DNA from: Verrucomicrobiota bacterium | GTDB taxonomy: Bacteria; Verrucomicrobiota; Verrucomicrobiia; Verrucomicrobiales; Verrucomicrobiaceae | Reading direction: 5' to 3' | Assembly (NCBI GenBank): GCA_025360015.1 | Contig: JANYCZ010000003.1 | Coordinates: 1-64,000 of the forward strand | Length of the DNA stretch: 64,000 nt | Part shown: piece by piece, positions 40,225 to 48,933 of the stretch | How the letters are laid out: every line of letters starts with the position of its first letter | Position numbering within the stretch: the first letter of the stretch is position 1 | Program-made: the position numbers and the translations under genes | The notes under the pieces: model-generated | Told to the model about the DNA's origin: nothing | Database searches by the model: none | What the model saw: only the letters and a program-made list of their open reading frames with translations

Positions 40225-41709
40225 ATGCTGACCCGGCTTCGAATCAAAGGCTTCAAAAACCTCTCCGACGTGGAGGTTCTTTTTGGCCCTTTTACCTGCA
40301 TTGCAGGTGCGAACGCCGTGGGAAAATCCAACCTGTTCGATGCCATACGCTTTTTGTCTCTGCTGGCAGACATGAAGCTGGATGAGGCAGCCCGCTCAAT
40401 CCGAGCTGAAGATGATCGCAATGGTGATGTCCGTTCATTGTTCACCAACGACGGCTACGCCATAGCCAAAGAAATTGAATTCGATCTGGATATGATCGTT
40501 CCTCGCGAGGCAGTGGATGAGCTTGGCCAGACAGGGGAGGCGTCCACGACCTGCCTCAATTACAAGCTTAGGATCGGCTATCGTGACAGCTCTGATGACA
40601 AGCGCCAGCTGGGCGAGCTTGAACTGCTGTTTGAAGAGCTGACCTACATTACTCATAACGAAGCGAAAAAGCGTCTCCGGTTTCATACTTCCAAGGCTTG
40701 GCTGGAGTCGGTCATACAGGGTCGCAAAACCAGCAAGCTTATCTCAACGCTTTCCGAGGGTGGAAAAACATTTGTGGTGCTTCATCAGGATGGAACCTCA
40801 CGCAGCGGACTCAACAAACGAGGCCCAGGTTACAAACGAGTGGCGCGCCAACTTCCTCGAACGGTGCTTTCTGCGGGGGATGCGGACAGTCCCACGGTAC
40901 TTTGTGCCCGTGTCGAATTGCGCAGTTGGGAATTGCTTCAGTTGGAACCATCTGCGATGCGGGAAAGTGACAGCATCAATCAATCCACAGGTGTGGACGC
41001 CAGTGGTGCGCACATGGCCGCGACACTGTATGAACTCGGCCGAACGCCGATATTTCCTGGGAAACCCGCCGATCCTGAAGCCGCCTATCAACGCGTGAGC
41101 AACCGTCTGTCTGAACTTCTGGGGGACGTTCGTGGCGTCGGCGTTGATGTGGATGAAAAGCGGGAGCTGCTTTCTCTCTACTTGGTTGATCGCATGGGTG
41201 TCCATACAGCAGCCCGTTCGCTTTCCGACGGCACCCTAAGCTTCATCGCCCTGGTCATCAAACAGATGGAAAGCCGTGGGAACCGGCTGCTTTGCATGGA
41301 GGAACCTGAAAACGGAATTCATCCTCGCCGTATTCCTGCAATTCTAGATCTGCTTCAGGACATTGGAGTGGATGTTTCATCTCCTGTGGACGATGCGAAT
41401 CCTCTGAGGCAGATCATCGTCAATACCCATTCTCCTTCAGTAGTGCAACAGGTGCCTGACGAGTCGATTCTATTTGCCGAGACCGTTCCATCTTGGACTC
41501 CAGGCCGAAAAACCTTCGAGCGGCTGGTTTTTTGTATTCTGCCTGATACGTGGCGTTCTAAGGGCAAAGATGACGAAATGATCGTCAAAAAAGCTTCGCT
41601 GCTCGCATATTTGCGGGTGCCAGGAAAAAGGCGTGTATCCGAAGAAGATGATCACGAGGATCGTCGTGTTATTGACAGTGCCTATGTGCAGACGCTGCTA
41701 GAACTATGA
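40225..41709 (+). CDS. SMC/RecF-like AAA ATPase of a putative defence operon
   Basis: 494 residues from ATG 40225. An ABC/SMC-type ATPase of the AAA_21/AAA_15 group: IKGFKNLSDVEVLFGPFTCIAGANAVGKSN (Walker A at 28-36), a long helical insertion (about 60-300), signature ARSLSDGTLSFIAL (about 330), Walker B RLLCMEEPENGIHP (about 354), and the H-loop NTHSP (about 400). It overlaps the next gene by 4 bp (ATGA). ATPases of this kind paired with TOPRIM nucleases form anti-phage systems such as PARIS and Gabija. The AT content is higher than that of neighbours. Confidence 0.87.
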   Translation: MLTRLRIKGFKNLSDVEVLFGPFTCIAGANAVGKSNLFDAIRFLSLLADMKLDEAARSIRAEDDRNGDVRSLFTNDGYAIAKEIEFDLDMIVPREAVDELGQTGEASTTCLNYKLRIGYRDSSDDKRQLGELELLFEELTYITHNEAKKRLRFHTSKAWLESVIQGRKTSKLISTLSEGGKTFVVLHQDGTSRSGLNKRGPGYKRVARQLPRTVLSAGDADSPTVLCARVELRSWELLQLEPSAMRESDSINQSTGVDASGAHMAATLYELGRTPIFPGKPADPEAAYQRVSNRLSELLGDVRGVGVDVDEKRELLSLYLVDRMGVHTAARSLSDGTLSFIALVIKQMESRGNRLLCMEEPENGIHPRRIPAILDLLQDIGVDVSSPVDDANPLRQIIVNTHSPSVVQQVPDESILFAETVPSWTPGRKTFERLVFCILPDTWRSKGKDDEMIVKKASLLAYLRVPGKRRVSEEDDHEDRRVIDSAYVQTLLEL

Positions 41710-42353
41710 ACGACAAGCAGATGATGACGCGCCGGTTTACATTGCTTGCTGAGGGATCTGGAGACAAGGCTTTGATGCCGATTCTGGAATGGCTTTGGAG
41801 AGAGCATCGTCCTGACGAACTGTGCATAGGGCAGTTTGCCGATTTGGAATTCAGCAATCTCAAAAGCCGTACGTTGGAAGACAAGCTCATACCAGCGCTG
41901 GATCTGTACCCTTGCGATCTTCTGTTTGTTCATCGGGATGCCGATAGAGAGGGACTAGAAAAGCGCACGCAGGAGATTCAGGCCGCAATGGCTTCCACAT
42001 TTGCCCCAAACATACGTCCTCCGGTAGTTTGCGTTATTCCTGTGCGCATGAGTGAGGCGTGGATGTTGTTCAACGAAAAAGCGATACGAAAAGCGGCAGA
42101 AAATCCCAATGGATCCATGTCTCTGGATATTCCTGCTTTACCAAAGGTGGAACAGATACCCGATCCAAAGGTAAAGCTGCGCGAATTGTTACTGAAAGCG
42201 TGCGGCCTTCCTCCTCAACGTCTTCGTAGCTTTAAGCCCTCCCGCGCGGCAAGACTGGTCACCGAGTTTATCGACGATTTTTCACCGCTCCGTCAACTTG
42301 CGGCCTTTGCACGAATGGAGGCTGAGTTCAAGAAGGTGAAATTTAAGTCCTAG
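41706..42353 (+). CDS. TOPRIM/DUF4276-like protein, partner of the ATPase
   Basis: 215 residues. TOPRIM-type acidic residues are visible: E16 in LLAEGSGDKALMP and D78/D80 in LLFVHRDADRE, i.e. Glu, then Asp-x-Asp. The segment PVRMSEAWMLFNEKAIRKAAENPNGSMSLDIPALPKVEQIPDPK is typical of the DUF4276 group. It is probably a metal-dependent nuclease whose activity is gated by the ATPase. Translation is coupled to the ATPase by the ATGA overlap. It converges with the next gene with only one base between stop codons. Confidence 0.82.
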   Translation: MNDKQMMTRRFTLLAEGSGDKALMPILEWLWREHRPDELCIGQFADLEFSNLKSRTLEDKLIPALDLYPCDLLFVHRDADREGLEKRTQEIQAAMASTFAPNIRPPVVCVIPVRMSEAWMLFNEKAIRKAAENPNGSMSLDIPALPKVEQIPDPKVKLRELLLKACGLPPQRLRSFKPSRAARLVTEFIDDFSPLRQLAAFARMEAEFKKVKFKS

Positions 42354-42354
42354 C

Positions 42355-43386
42355 TCACACCACGCGCGTTGCTGCTTTGGAGTCCATGGCCTGCCAGACG
42401 GCGTGCACCACACGCATGTAGTTCATGCCTTCGCCGAAGTCTGGCCTTGGTCGCGGTGCTTTCGGATCACGCACTGCCGCGATGAAATCGCGCTCCACCG
42501 TCCAGCCCCGCTGCATCTCGGTGGGGACGGTCAGAGACTCCATTTTACCACCGCGTTTGCCGAGCTGGAGATCGTCCGTAGCGAAATCATAGCTCAGCGT
42601 GCCTTCGGAGCCGAAGATCCACAGTTTGTCCGTCGGTGCATGCGCGGCCACGCCGCTGAAGAGCATCGTGGCCTCGATGCCGCTGCGGAATTTGGCCATC
42701 ACATGGACAAAATCAGGAATATCCACCTCCACGCCGGCGCGTTCCGGGACCACCACGTTCCCGCGTGCCTCCACTTCGACGATGTGGCCGAGCCACTGCT
42801 GCAGCACCTCGGTGTAGATCCCCAGCGTGAGGATTTGAATGCCGCTCAGGTCCGACTGCTGCCGCCAGTGCGCGGGCTTCGCCGCATCCAGCCAGGCATC
42901 ATTGAAGCTGTGCAGCAGCACCTGATGCGGTGTGCCGATGGCGCCCTCCGCGAGCAGCTTTTTCACCAGCTCCCCACCGTGCATGCCCTGCGGCGCCGGA
43001 CAGATCGCGGTGACGAGTTCAGGATACCGCATGGACGCCTCCCACATCTGGTTTGCCTCTGGCAGCGAGGCCGCCATGCGTGCTTGTGTGAACACATGCT
43101 TGCCGTGCTGCAGCGCGTAGCAGGTCATCTCGGAATGCATGTACGGGTGCGTGCCGATCCAGACCACATCCACATCGCGCGAGGAGGCCACCTCTTCCCA
43201 GCGCTCCACTGCCTGCGCTTCGGGTGCAAATTCCCGGCAGAAGGCCTCCGCGCTAGCCAGCGAGCGGTTCGTCACCTGCGTGATCTGCACGTTTGGAATG
43301 GCCCGCAGGCCGGGCATGTGGCGGGATTTGACGATGCCACCGGCACCAATGATGCCGATGCGGATGGGTTGATCTGTTGCAGTCAT
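42355..43386 (-). CDS. Gfo/Idh/MocA family oxidoreductase, cytoplasmic
   Basis: 343 residues from ATG 43386 (MTATDQPIRIGIIGAGGIVKSRHM). The NAD-binding Rossmann fold is followed by the C-terminal alpha/beta domain with the Gfo/Idh HxxxM or Trp-type dehydrogenase pattern, VFTQARMAASLPEA occupying the position of the EKP lysine loop. It differs from the other Gfo/Idh/MocA genes in the window by having no export signal, and by EKP being replaced, so the catalytic Lys position needs checking. The substrate is unknown. Confidence 0.86.
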   Translation of the reverse strand: MTATDQPIRIGIIGAGGIVKSRHMPGLRAIPNVQITQVTNRSLASAEAFCREFAPEAQAVERWEEVASSRDVDVVWIGTHPYMHSEMTCYALQHGKHVFTQARMAASLPEANQMWEASMRYPELVTAICPAPQGMHGGELVKKLLAEGAIGTPHQVLLHSFNDAWLDAAKPAHWRQQSDLSGIQILTLGIYTEVLQQWLGHIVEVEARGNVVVPERAGVEVDIPDFVHVMAKFRSGIEATMLFSGVAAHAPTDKLWIFGSEGTLSYDFATDDLQLGKRGGKMESLTVPTEMQRGWTVERDFIAAVRDPKAPRPRPDFGEGMNYMRVVHAVWQAMDSKAATRVV

Positions 43387-43432
43387 AGACGTATGGATTG
43401 GGGACACCTTGGAGCCAACCCCCAAGCCCTGC

Positions 43433-43888
43433 ATGCAAATCCTGCACATCTTCATTTCCCCGGAGCACATCTACGTCGGGCATCACGGCAAGCCTGCGGG
43501 TACCGAGCCCATGGTCGAGGTGCCAGAGGCTGAATGCGTGACCGGCAAGGGCCTGCGCGGCGACCGCTATTTCGGCTGGAAGGAAGACTACAAAGGGCAG
43601 GTCACCTTCTTCGAGCACGAGCAGTACGAGCGCCTGTGCGAACAGTTCAGCGCCATGGGCCTGCCGCCCTCCATCTTTCGCCGCAACATCATTACCAAAG
43701 GCATCGACCTCAACACGCTCATCGGCACCGAGTTTGAAGTGCAGGGGGTGCGTTTTCTCGGCACGCAGGAGGCCGCGCCCTGCCACTGGATGAACCAAGC
43801 CTTCGCCGAAGGTGCTGAAGCCGCGCTCAAAGGCCATGGTGGCCTGCGTGCCAAAATCTTGAGTGACGGCATCCTCCGCAAATCATGA
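43433..43888 (+). CDS. MOSC domain-containing protein
   Basis: 151 residues from ATG 43433. MOSC (molybdenum cofactor sulfurase C-terminal) fold: EAECVTGKGLRGDRYFG, FFEHEQYERL and IFRRNIITKGIDLNTLIG, with APCHWM containing the conserved Cys. These bind molybdenum cofactor and pass sulfur to it or use it for N-hydroxylated reduction. It overlaps mobA by ATGA, so both belong to molybdenum-cofactor metabolism. Confidence 0.9.
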   Translation: MQILHIFISPEHIYVGHHGKPAGTEPMVEVPEAECVTGKGLRGDRYFGWKEDYKGQVTFFEHEQYERLCEQFSAMGLPPSIFRRNIITKGIDLNTLIGTEFEVQGVRFLGTQEAAPCHWMNQAFAEGAEAALKGHGGLRAKILSDGILRKS

Positions 43889-44466
43889 ACACTCCCTTCG
43901 CAGCCGTATTGCTCGCGGGTGGTCGCTCCACCCGGATGAAACAGGACAAGGCCCTGCTCCACTGGCACGGGCAGGATCTCTGGCAGGCGCAGTTGCACAA
44001 GCTGCAATCACTCGACGCCGCACGCGTGCTGCTCTCCTGCCGGAGCGAGCAGCCTCTGTTTGTGAGCCCCAGCGACGAAGTCGAGGTCGTGCATGATCCC
44101 GACGGCGAGGACGGCGGCCCGCTGGCCCCCATCACCCGCTGTCTGGAACGGGTGCAAATGCCGCTGCTTGTGCTGGCGGTGGACATGCCCTGGATGACCG
44201 CCGCCTTTCTGCGCGAGCAGCTCCACCACCATGAGAGTCCGGAGAAGGGCTGGTTCTTCCGCGGCCCGCATGGGGATGAGGCCCTGGCCGGTCTCTACGC
44301 CCCTTCCATGCTGCCGCTCATGCGGGAAGCGCAGTCCAACAAAGACTTCAAACTCCAGCACGTCATCGAGGCCGCCGTCCATTCCGGCCTGGCCATCACA
44401 CATCCGCTGGGGGACGAGCAGATGCCGTTCTTCCGCAATGCGAACACACCGGCGGATTTGAAGTGA
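43885..44466 (+). CDS. mobA: Molybdenum cofactor guanylyltransferase
   Basis: 193 residues. The nucleotidyltransferase signature is AVLLAGGRSTRMKQDKALL near the N terminus, then LVVDMPW-type Asp in LAVDMPWMTAAFL and a C-terminal FFRNANTPADL, which is characteristic of MobA. It attaches GMP to molybdopterin, forming the MGD cofactor. Translationally coupled to the MOSC gene upstream. Slightly short but complete. Confidence 0.88.
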   Translation: MNTPFAAVLLAGGRSTRMKQDKALLHWHGQDLWQAQLHKLQSLDAARVLLSCRSEQPLFVSPSDEVEVVHDPDGEDGGPLAPITRCLERVQMPLLVLAVDMPWMTAAFLREQLHHHESPEKGWFFRGPHGDEALAGLYAPSMLPLMREAQSNKDFKLQHVIEAAVHSGLAITHPLGDEQMPFFRNANTPADLK

Positions 44467-44495
44467 TGCGGGCCCTCCTGCCTGCATTCTTCGGC

Positions 44496-44867
44496 TCACA
44501 GCTTCTTGAGCTGGGCCGTCAGATATTCGCCGCACGGTGTTTCTTTTCCATCCTTGAAGCGGATCAAATAAGGCTTGCCGGAGGTGCCTGAAGTGGAGGC
44601 TGCTTTAGCGATGAAATCGGTGGCAGTCTTGATGTCCTTTTCATTTCGTTCCCATTTGGCGCGGATAAATTTGGCGGCGTTTGCCGCACTGTATTCGCTG
44701 CCATTCCTGATGAAGGTGGCGTTTTCCAATCCTTGAATGTGCGAGATCAGCGCCTCGATTTTGGCCTTCTCTGTCGCCGGTGCGGTTTCTGCTGCCGGCA
44801 GTATGGCGGCTGCGCTCCAAAAGAAGCAGAGGAAACACAGAGATTGGCTGATGAGTTTCGATGTCAT
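44496..44867 (-). CDS. DUF5329-like secreted protein
   Basis: 123 residues with a Sec signal (TSKLISQSLCFLCFFWSAAAILPAAE). The mature part (KIEALISHIQGLENATFIRNGSEYSAANAAKFIRAKW ... PYLIRFKDGKETPCGEYL) matches the pattern of DUF5329, a small periplasmic family of unknown function. It has a single Cys late in the chain. It lies downstream of rsmE on the same strand. Confidence 0.8.
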   Translation of the reverse strand: MTSKLISQSLCFLCFFWSAAAILPAAETAPATEKAKIEALISHIQGLENATFIRNGSEYSAANAAKFIRAKWERNEKDIKTATDFIAKAASTSGTSGKPYLIRFKDGKETPCGEYLTAQLKKL

Positions 44868-44915
44868 GGTGGTACCTTATAAAACGCCTCTGCATCGGCA
44901 TACGGATGTGCTGAC

Positions 44916-45641
44916 TCAACGCAGCTCATGTCCCAGGATCGCCAGCGTGGCGATACTGGCCGTTTCAGCGCGCAAGACCAGCGGCCCCAGCGTGACAGGC
45001 ACAAAGCCCGCCGCAAAAGCCAGCGCTTCTTCTTCTGCGGTGAAATCGCCTTCAGGACCGATCAGGACTGCCACGCTGCTCGGCTTGGAGGCCGGCAAGG
45101 CCTGTTTGAGCGTGCGCGTGTGTTCGCTGAGCGCGGGGATAAGCTTGAGCCCAGCTTGAAACTTCACGCCAGTGGCGAAGGTGATGGGAGCGTGCAGTTC
45201 CGGCACAAACGGCGTGTGGCATTGCTTTGCGCTTTCGACCATGTGCCGCCGCCATTTGGCGAGTTTCTTCTCCGTCTGCGCGGCATCGAGATGAATCACT
45301 GTGCGCTCGGTGATGACAGGCTGCACACTGGCAGCGCCTAGTTCCACCGCTTTTTCGAGCAGCCACTCAAAGGGTTCCGCTTTGATCAGCGCGGGCAGCA
45401 GATGAATCGACGTTTGAAACGGTTCGACTCGTGTTTCAGAGGTGATTTTCGCCTGCACCTCAGATTTGGAAACGTGCGTGATCTCACAGACCGCCACGCA
45501 GCCGGCACCATCGAAGATCTCGATGGTGTCACCCGGTTGTTTGCGCATCACACGACCACAATGCTGGGCTTCATCGCCGGTGAGGGTGAGGTGCGGCGAG
45601 TCCCAGTGAATGGATGAGAGATGGAAGCGAGGCAACGACAT
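44916..45641 (-). CDS. rsmE: 16S rRNA (uracil-1498-N3)-methyltransferase
   Basis: 241 residues. N-terminal PUA-like part (residues 1-70, ALGDEAQHCGRVMRKQPGDTIEIFDG type) and SPOUT methyltransferase C terminus with the knotted SAM site (VLIGPEGDFTAEEEALAFAAGFVPVTLGPLVLRAETAS). EKAVELGA and ERTVIHLD are typical. The enzyme methylates U1498 in the decoding centre. It begins 1 bp after the pepP stop codon region and is in the same direction. Confidence 0.94.
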   Translation of the reverse strand: MSLPRFHLSSIHWDSPHLTLTGDEAQHCGRVMRKQPGDTIEIFDGAGCVAVCEITHVSKSEVQAKITSETRVEPFQTSIHLLPALIKAEPFEWLLEKAVELGAASVQPVITERTVIHLDAAQTEKKLAKWRRHMVESAKQCHTPFVPELHAPITFATGVKFQAGLKLIPALSEHTRTLKQALPASKPSSVAVLIGPEGDFTAEEEALAFAAGFVPVTLGPLVLRAETASIATLAILGHELR

Positions 45642-45642
45642 G

Positions 45643-46932
45643 TCAGCGGTTCATCAGCGCTTCAATCTCATCCGCCTCAATCGGAATATGCGCCATGAGG
45701 TCGATGTTTTCCTTTTCGCCGATGAAGATGTTGTTTTCCAGGCGGACGCCGAGTTTTTCCTCCCGGATGTAGATGCCGGGTTCGACGGTGAAGACCATGC
45801 CGGGCTGAACGGGCTTCCACATGTGGCCGACGTCATGCACGTCGATCCCCAGCGGATGTGAGGTGCCGTGCGGGAAGTATTTTTTATACGCGGGCTTGTC
45901 GGGGTCCTGTTTGGCGATGTCTTCCGCCTTGAGCAGGCCGAGGCCGAGCAGCTCTTTTTCCATCAGTTTGCCGACCTCCTCCTGATACTCGCGAATGATG
46001 ACGCCGGGGCGCAGCATCTGGCAGCACTTTTTGAAGACACGCAGCACGGCGTCATAGACCTGGCGCTGGCGCGGTGTGAATTTGCCGTTCACCGGAATCG
46101 TGCGCGTGAGGTCAGCGTTGTAATTGCCGTAGTTCGCGGCCACATCGAGCAGCAGCAGCTCACCGTCCTGGCACTGGCAGTGATTGGTGATGTAGTGCAG
46201 CACACAGGCGTTCGCGCCGCTGGCGATGATGGGTGTGTAGGCAAAGCCACGCGCACGCTGGCGGATGAACTCATGGGAAAGCTCGGCCTCGATCTCAAAC
46301 TCCTGCACGCCGGGTTTCACGAACTTCAGCAGGCGGTCAAAGCCCTCGCCCGTGATGCGGATGGCCTCACTTAACGCGGTGATTTCATGCGGGCTCTTGA
46401 TGACGCGCAGCTCGTGCATGAGCTGCGCCAGCCGGCGGTAGTCGTGCAGCGGATACTCGCGCTGGCAGCGCTGCGTGAAGCGCATCTCCCGCGTTTCCGT
46501 GGGGATGGTGGCGCGCGTGTGCTCGTTCGAGTTGAGAAAGACGTGGTCCGCCTGGCACATGACTGAGCGGAACTGCGTCTCGAAATCCTCCAGCCAATGC
46601 ACGCGCACGATGCCGCTGCGCTCCTTTGCCTGCTCCTTGCTGAGCTTCTCGCCCTCCCACACCGCGATGTGCTCATTCGTCTCGCGCACAAACAGCATCT
46701 CCCGCTGCTTCGGATCGGCCGCGTCAGGATAGAGAACAAGAATCGTCTCCTCCTGATCCACACCGCTCAGATAAAACAGATCGCTGTTTTGCACGAAGCC
46801 GATGGAGCCGTCCGCATTCGTCGGCAGCACGTCATTGGCATGCACGATGACCACCGATTGCGGCGGCAGCTTGGCATAGAGATGCTGGCGATTCGAAACA
46901 AACAGTTCGGCAGGCAGAGGTTGGTAGCGCAT
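45643..46932 (-). CDS. pepP: Xaa-Pro aminopeptidase (PepP-like)
   Basis: 429 residues from ATG 46932 (MRYQPLPAELFVSNRQ). The N-terminal domain of aminopeptidase P is complete. The pita-bread catalytic domain contains the dimetal ligands: Asp in LLLDVAANYGNYNADLTRTIP (two Asp), His in HGTSHPLGIDVHDVG, Glu in TVEPGIYI and Glu in RLENNIFI. It removes N-terminal residues before proline in peptides. In the same direction as rsmE and almost touching it. Confidence 0.93.
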   Translation of the reverse strand: MRYQPLPAELFVSNRQHLYAKLPPQSVVIVHANDVLPTNADGSIGFVQNSDLFYLSGVDQEETILVLYPDAADPKQREMLFVRETNEHIAVWEGEKLSKEQAKERSGIVRVHWLEDFETQFRSVMCQADHVFLNSNEHTRATIPTETREMRFTQRCQREYPLHDYRRLAQLMHELRVIKSPHEITALSEAIRITGEGFDRLLKFVKPGVQEFEIEAELSHEFIRQRARGFAYTPIIASGANACVLHYITNHCQCQDGELLLLDVAANYGNYNADLTRTIPVNGKFTPRQRQVYDAVLRVFKKCCQMLRPGVIIREYQEEVGKLMEKELLGLGLLKAEDIAKQDPDKPAYKKYFPHGTSHPLGIDVHDVGHMWKPVQPGMVFTVEPGIYIREEKLGVRLENNIFIGEKENIDLMAHIPIEADEIEALMNR

Positions 46933-47129
46933 AGGTGTTGGGCAAGCGTCCCGCTTGCAGCAGGAGGCGATTGTGACTGACTTTCTCTGAAAGTCGAGGC
47001 CGCCCATGGCCCAAGGTTCGCCCGTGCCCTATGGATGCTCGGGCAGCCACGTGAGCGTCTTGCGCATGTGATGGCCGCCAGGAAAGCGAACTCTTGAACT
47101 TCCGAGAATGTGAGTGTAGTTTCTGAGCA

Positions 47130-47342
47130 ATGCCTGTTACAACATCCATGCAATCTGCTGGCGCATCTGGAGAAAAGACAGAGGGTTTGACCATTCACCC
47201 GAAGCGGGAGTGGATGAGCACTTTTGGAGCTTTCGCCCAAGATCCAGTTTTTGAATCCGCGATGGATGAAGGTGAGCAGTGGGCGAAAAAGCAGAGCTGG
47301 GAAAAAGAACAGTCAGCGCTGAAGACTCATGCTGGTGCTTGA
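47130..47342 (+). CDS. VapB-like antitoxin
   Basis: 70 residues. The N-terminal part carries a short DNA-binding-like segment and the second half is helical and acidic (HPKREWMSTFGAFAQDPVFESAMDEGEQWAKKQSWEKE). It overlaps the PIN-domain gene by 14 bp, the normal layout of antitoxin before toxin. The identification rests mainly on this position. Confidence 0.7.
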   Translation: MPVTTSMQSAGASGEKTEGLTIHPKREWMSTFGAFAQDPVFESAMDEGEQWAKKQSWEKEQSALKTHAGA

Positions 47343-47751
47343 TGGCAACATGCTGCGGCAGTTTTTGAGCGCCTCCGAGCCTGGTGAACGTTTGCGCGAG
47401 CGAGTCGATACATCCGGTGACGACGCGTCTCTGACTGTAGTGACCCTTGAGGAATCCATTCGTGGATGGTTGGCGGAGTTGAATCGCAGGTCCATCAATC
47501 CGCACGGGCAGATCGAGGTTTATAGACGCATGCATACAAGTGTCGAAGTATTTGCCAAATGGACGGTGCTGGCCTGGGATGCGGAATCATCCGATTTGTT
47601 TTTGAAGCTGCGTCGTGAGGGCGTGCGCATTGGGACGCATGATTTGAAGATCGCCTGCATCACCCTGGCGCATGATGCGCTGCTGCTGACGCGGAACACT
47701 GTGGACTTTGCGCAAGTGCCGGGGCTGCGATTTGAGAACTGGGCGGATTAA
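47329..47751 (+). CDS. VapC-like PIN-domain toxin
   Basis: 140 residues. The PIN acidic residues are visible: Asp in MLVLDGNML, Glu in VTLEESIRGW, Asp in GTHDLKIACITLAHDALLLTRNTVDF. LDGN takes the place of the usual LDTN. PIN toxins cut tRNA or rRNA with Mg or Mn. It overlaps the upstream antitoxin gene and converges on the pseudoprotease gene with 5 bp between them. Confidence 0.82.
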   Translation: MLVLDGNMLRQFLSASEPGERLRERVDTSGDDASLTVVTLEESIRGWLAELNRRSINPHGQIEVYRRMHTSVEVFAKWTVLAWDAESSDLFLKLRREGVRIGTHDLKIACITLAHDALLLTRNTVDFAQVPGLRFENWAD

Positions 47752-47756
47752 GCCTC

Positions 47757-48839
47757 TTATTGCGCCAGCACCGCCTTCGGCGGATGGCGGTCGGCCTTCA
47801 TCCACTGCTGTACCTCGGTCCAGAAGGCTTCGACGGGCAGGGCAAAGGTGGTGACGCGGTCCACGCGGGCGATGTTGATGCCGATGACCTTGCCTTCCAG
47901 CGTGGCGACGGGGCCGCCCATGTCGGAGGGGAGGAGCGGGATGTCATGCTGGAGGACTTCAGGAAAATTGTCGCTGCGCAGGGAGATCCCGCCATTGGCG
48001 AAGTCTTCGCCCTCCCAGTTTTGCAGCACCTTGGTGCGGCTGGCCAGGCGGACGCGGCAGGTTTCTTCCTTGTCCTTGCGCAGGTAGCGGACGTCGATGA
48101 TCTCGCCGGGCTGGCGCTTGTTCACGATGTCATGCACGCGGCGGAACTCCGCCACCTTTTCACCGGCAATGGTGAGGAGCACATCATTTTCCTGGAGGCC
48201 CGCGACTTCGGCGGGGCTCTCGCTGGCGATGCCGACGATGCGCACGCCTTTGCCGCCTTTGGCGGCTTTTTCATCCATGCGGATGCCCAGTGCGGCCCCG
48301 GTGCCGGGAATACGGCGAAATTTGGCGCTGACAATGCCGATGCGTGTTTCCTTGCCTGCATCGGCCACACTGCACAGCCATTGCCCGAGAGCGAGAGGCC
48401 GTGCGGCACCAAACGAAACCACCCGCAGGCCAGTGATGCCGATGGCCTGGGCCAGCAGCAGGTCCAGCCGTGTCTCGCGGTGCACCTCGCGCAGATCGGC
48501 AGTGCGCCCGTCGCTGAACTTGATGCGTGTCTTATGCAGCTCGGGCACCTCGCTGGCCTTGAGCAAAACGTAGCCGTCTTCACCCACCACGGTGGCGGTG
48601 CAGATGGCGCGGCCCAGCGGACTCTCGATGCGTGCGGCGCAGGCGACGGTGAGAGGCTTGAGTGTCTCGACGGCAGCGAGTGTGTTTTTCCCATTCGTAC
48701 GCTGTTCGGATGGCAGCGTGGGCCGGAGCGGATCCGCGAGGATGCAAAGAGGACCGAGGAGAAAAAGGAGGACGAAATGACGAAGCCCAAATGACGAAAA
48801 GGCCCACACGTGAGATGCGGGGGCTCTGTCATTCGTCAT
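47757..48839 (-). CDS. Trypsin-like PDZ protein with destroyed catalytic triad
   Basis: About 360 residues from ATG 48839. A signal or anchor helix (FVLLFLLGPLCILA) precedes an S1C-like protease fold and a PDZ domain (about 215-300, GIASESPAEVAGLQENDVLLTIAG). The catalytic residues are changed: the His position in the xxAHV motif reads KASEV (His to Ser), and GNSGGP reads SDMGGP (Ser to Met), while the Asp remains (TRLDLLL). It is a pseudoprotease, probably a peptide-binding partner of the active paralogue at 48934-49920. An ATG at 48929 would extend it into a repeat. Confidence 0.82.
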   Translation of the reverse strand: MTNDRAPASHVWAFSSFGLRHFVLLFLLGPLCILADPLRPTLPSEQRTNGKNTLAAVETLKPLTVACAARIESPLGRAICTATVVGEDGYVLLKASEVPELHKTRIKFSDGRTADLREVHRETRLDLLLAQAIGITGLRVVSFGAARPLALGQWLCSVADAGKETRIGIVSAKFRRIPGTGAALGIRMDEKAAKGGKGVRIVGIASESPAEVAGLQENDVLLTIAGEKVAEFRRVHDIVNKRQPGEIIDVRYLRKDKEETCRVRLASRTKVLQNWEGEDFANGGISLRSDNFPEVLQHDIPLLPSDMGGPVATLEGKVIGINIARVDRVTTFALPVEAFWTEVQQWMKADRHPPKAVLAQ

Positions 48840-48926
48840 TGCTTCGCTTTGCTCACCCCTTCGGGGCGGCACACGCTTCGCGGTGCTGGCTGTCTCGCTT
48901 CGCTCGGCTCTGTATTCGTCCTTCGT
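48795..48926. repeat. Hairpin-rich repeat between the two protease genes
   Basis: Successive small hairpins with CTTCG-type loops (CCCC-TTC-GGGG, CACGCTTCGCGGTG, CGCTTCGCTCGG) and repeated words TTCGTCATT at 48793, 48832 and 48922. It extends the open frame of the pseudoprotease upstream as a basic, repetitive sequence (RAERSETASTAKRVPPRRGE). It is more likely an inserted intergenic repeat than part of the protein. Confidence 0.5.
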
Positions 48927-48933
48927 CATTGTT

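Noticed and set aside
46930-47130. Promoter or repeat upstream of pepP (ACTTTC-TCT-GAAAGT hairpin near 46980)
   Set aside because: The hairpin is short, has no T-run and occurs once in the window, so no function was assigned.
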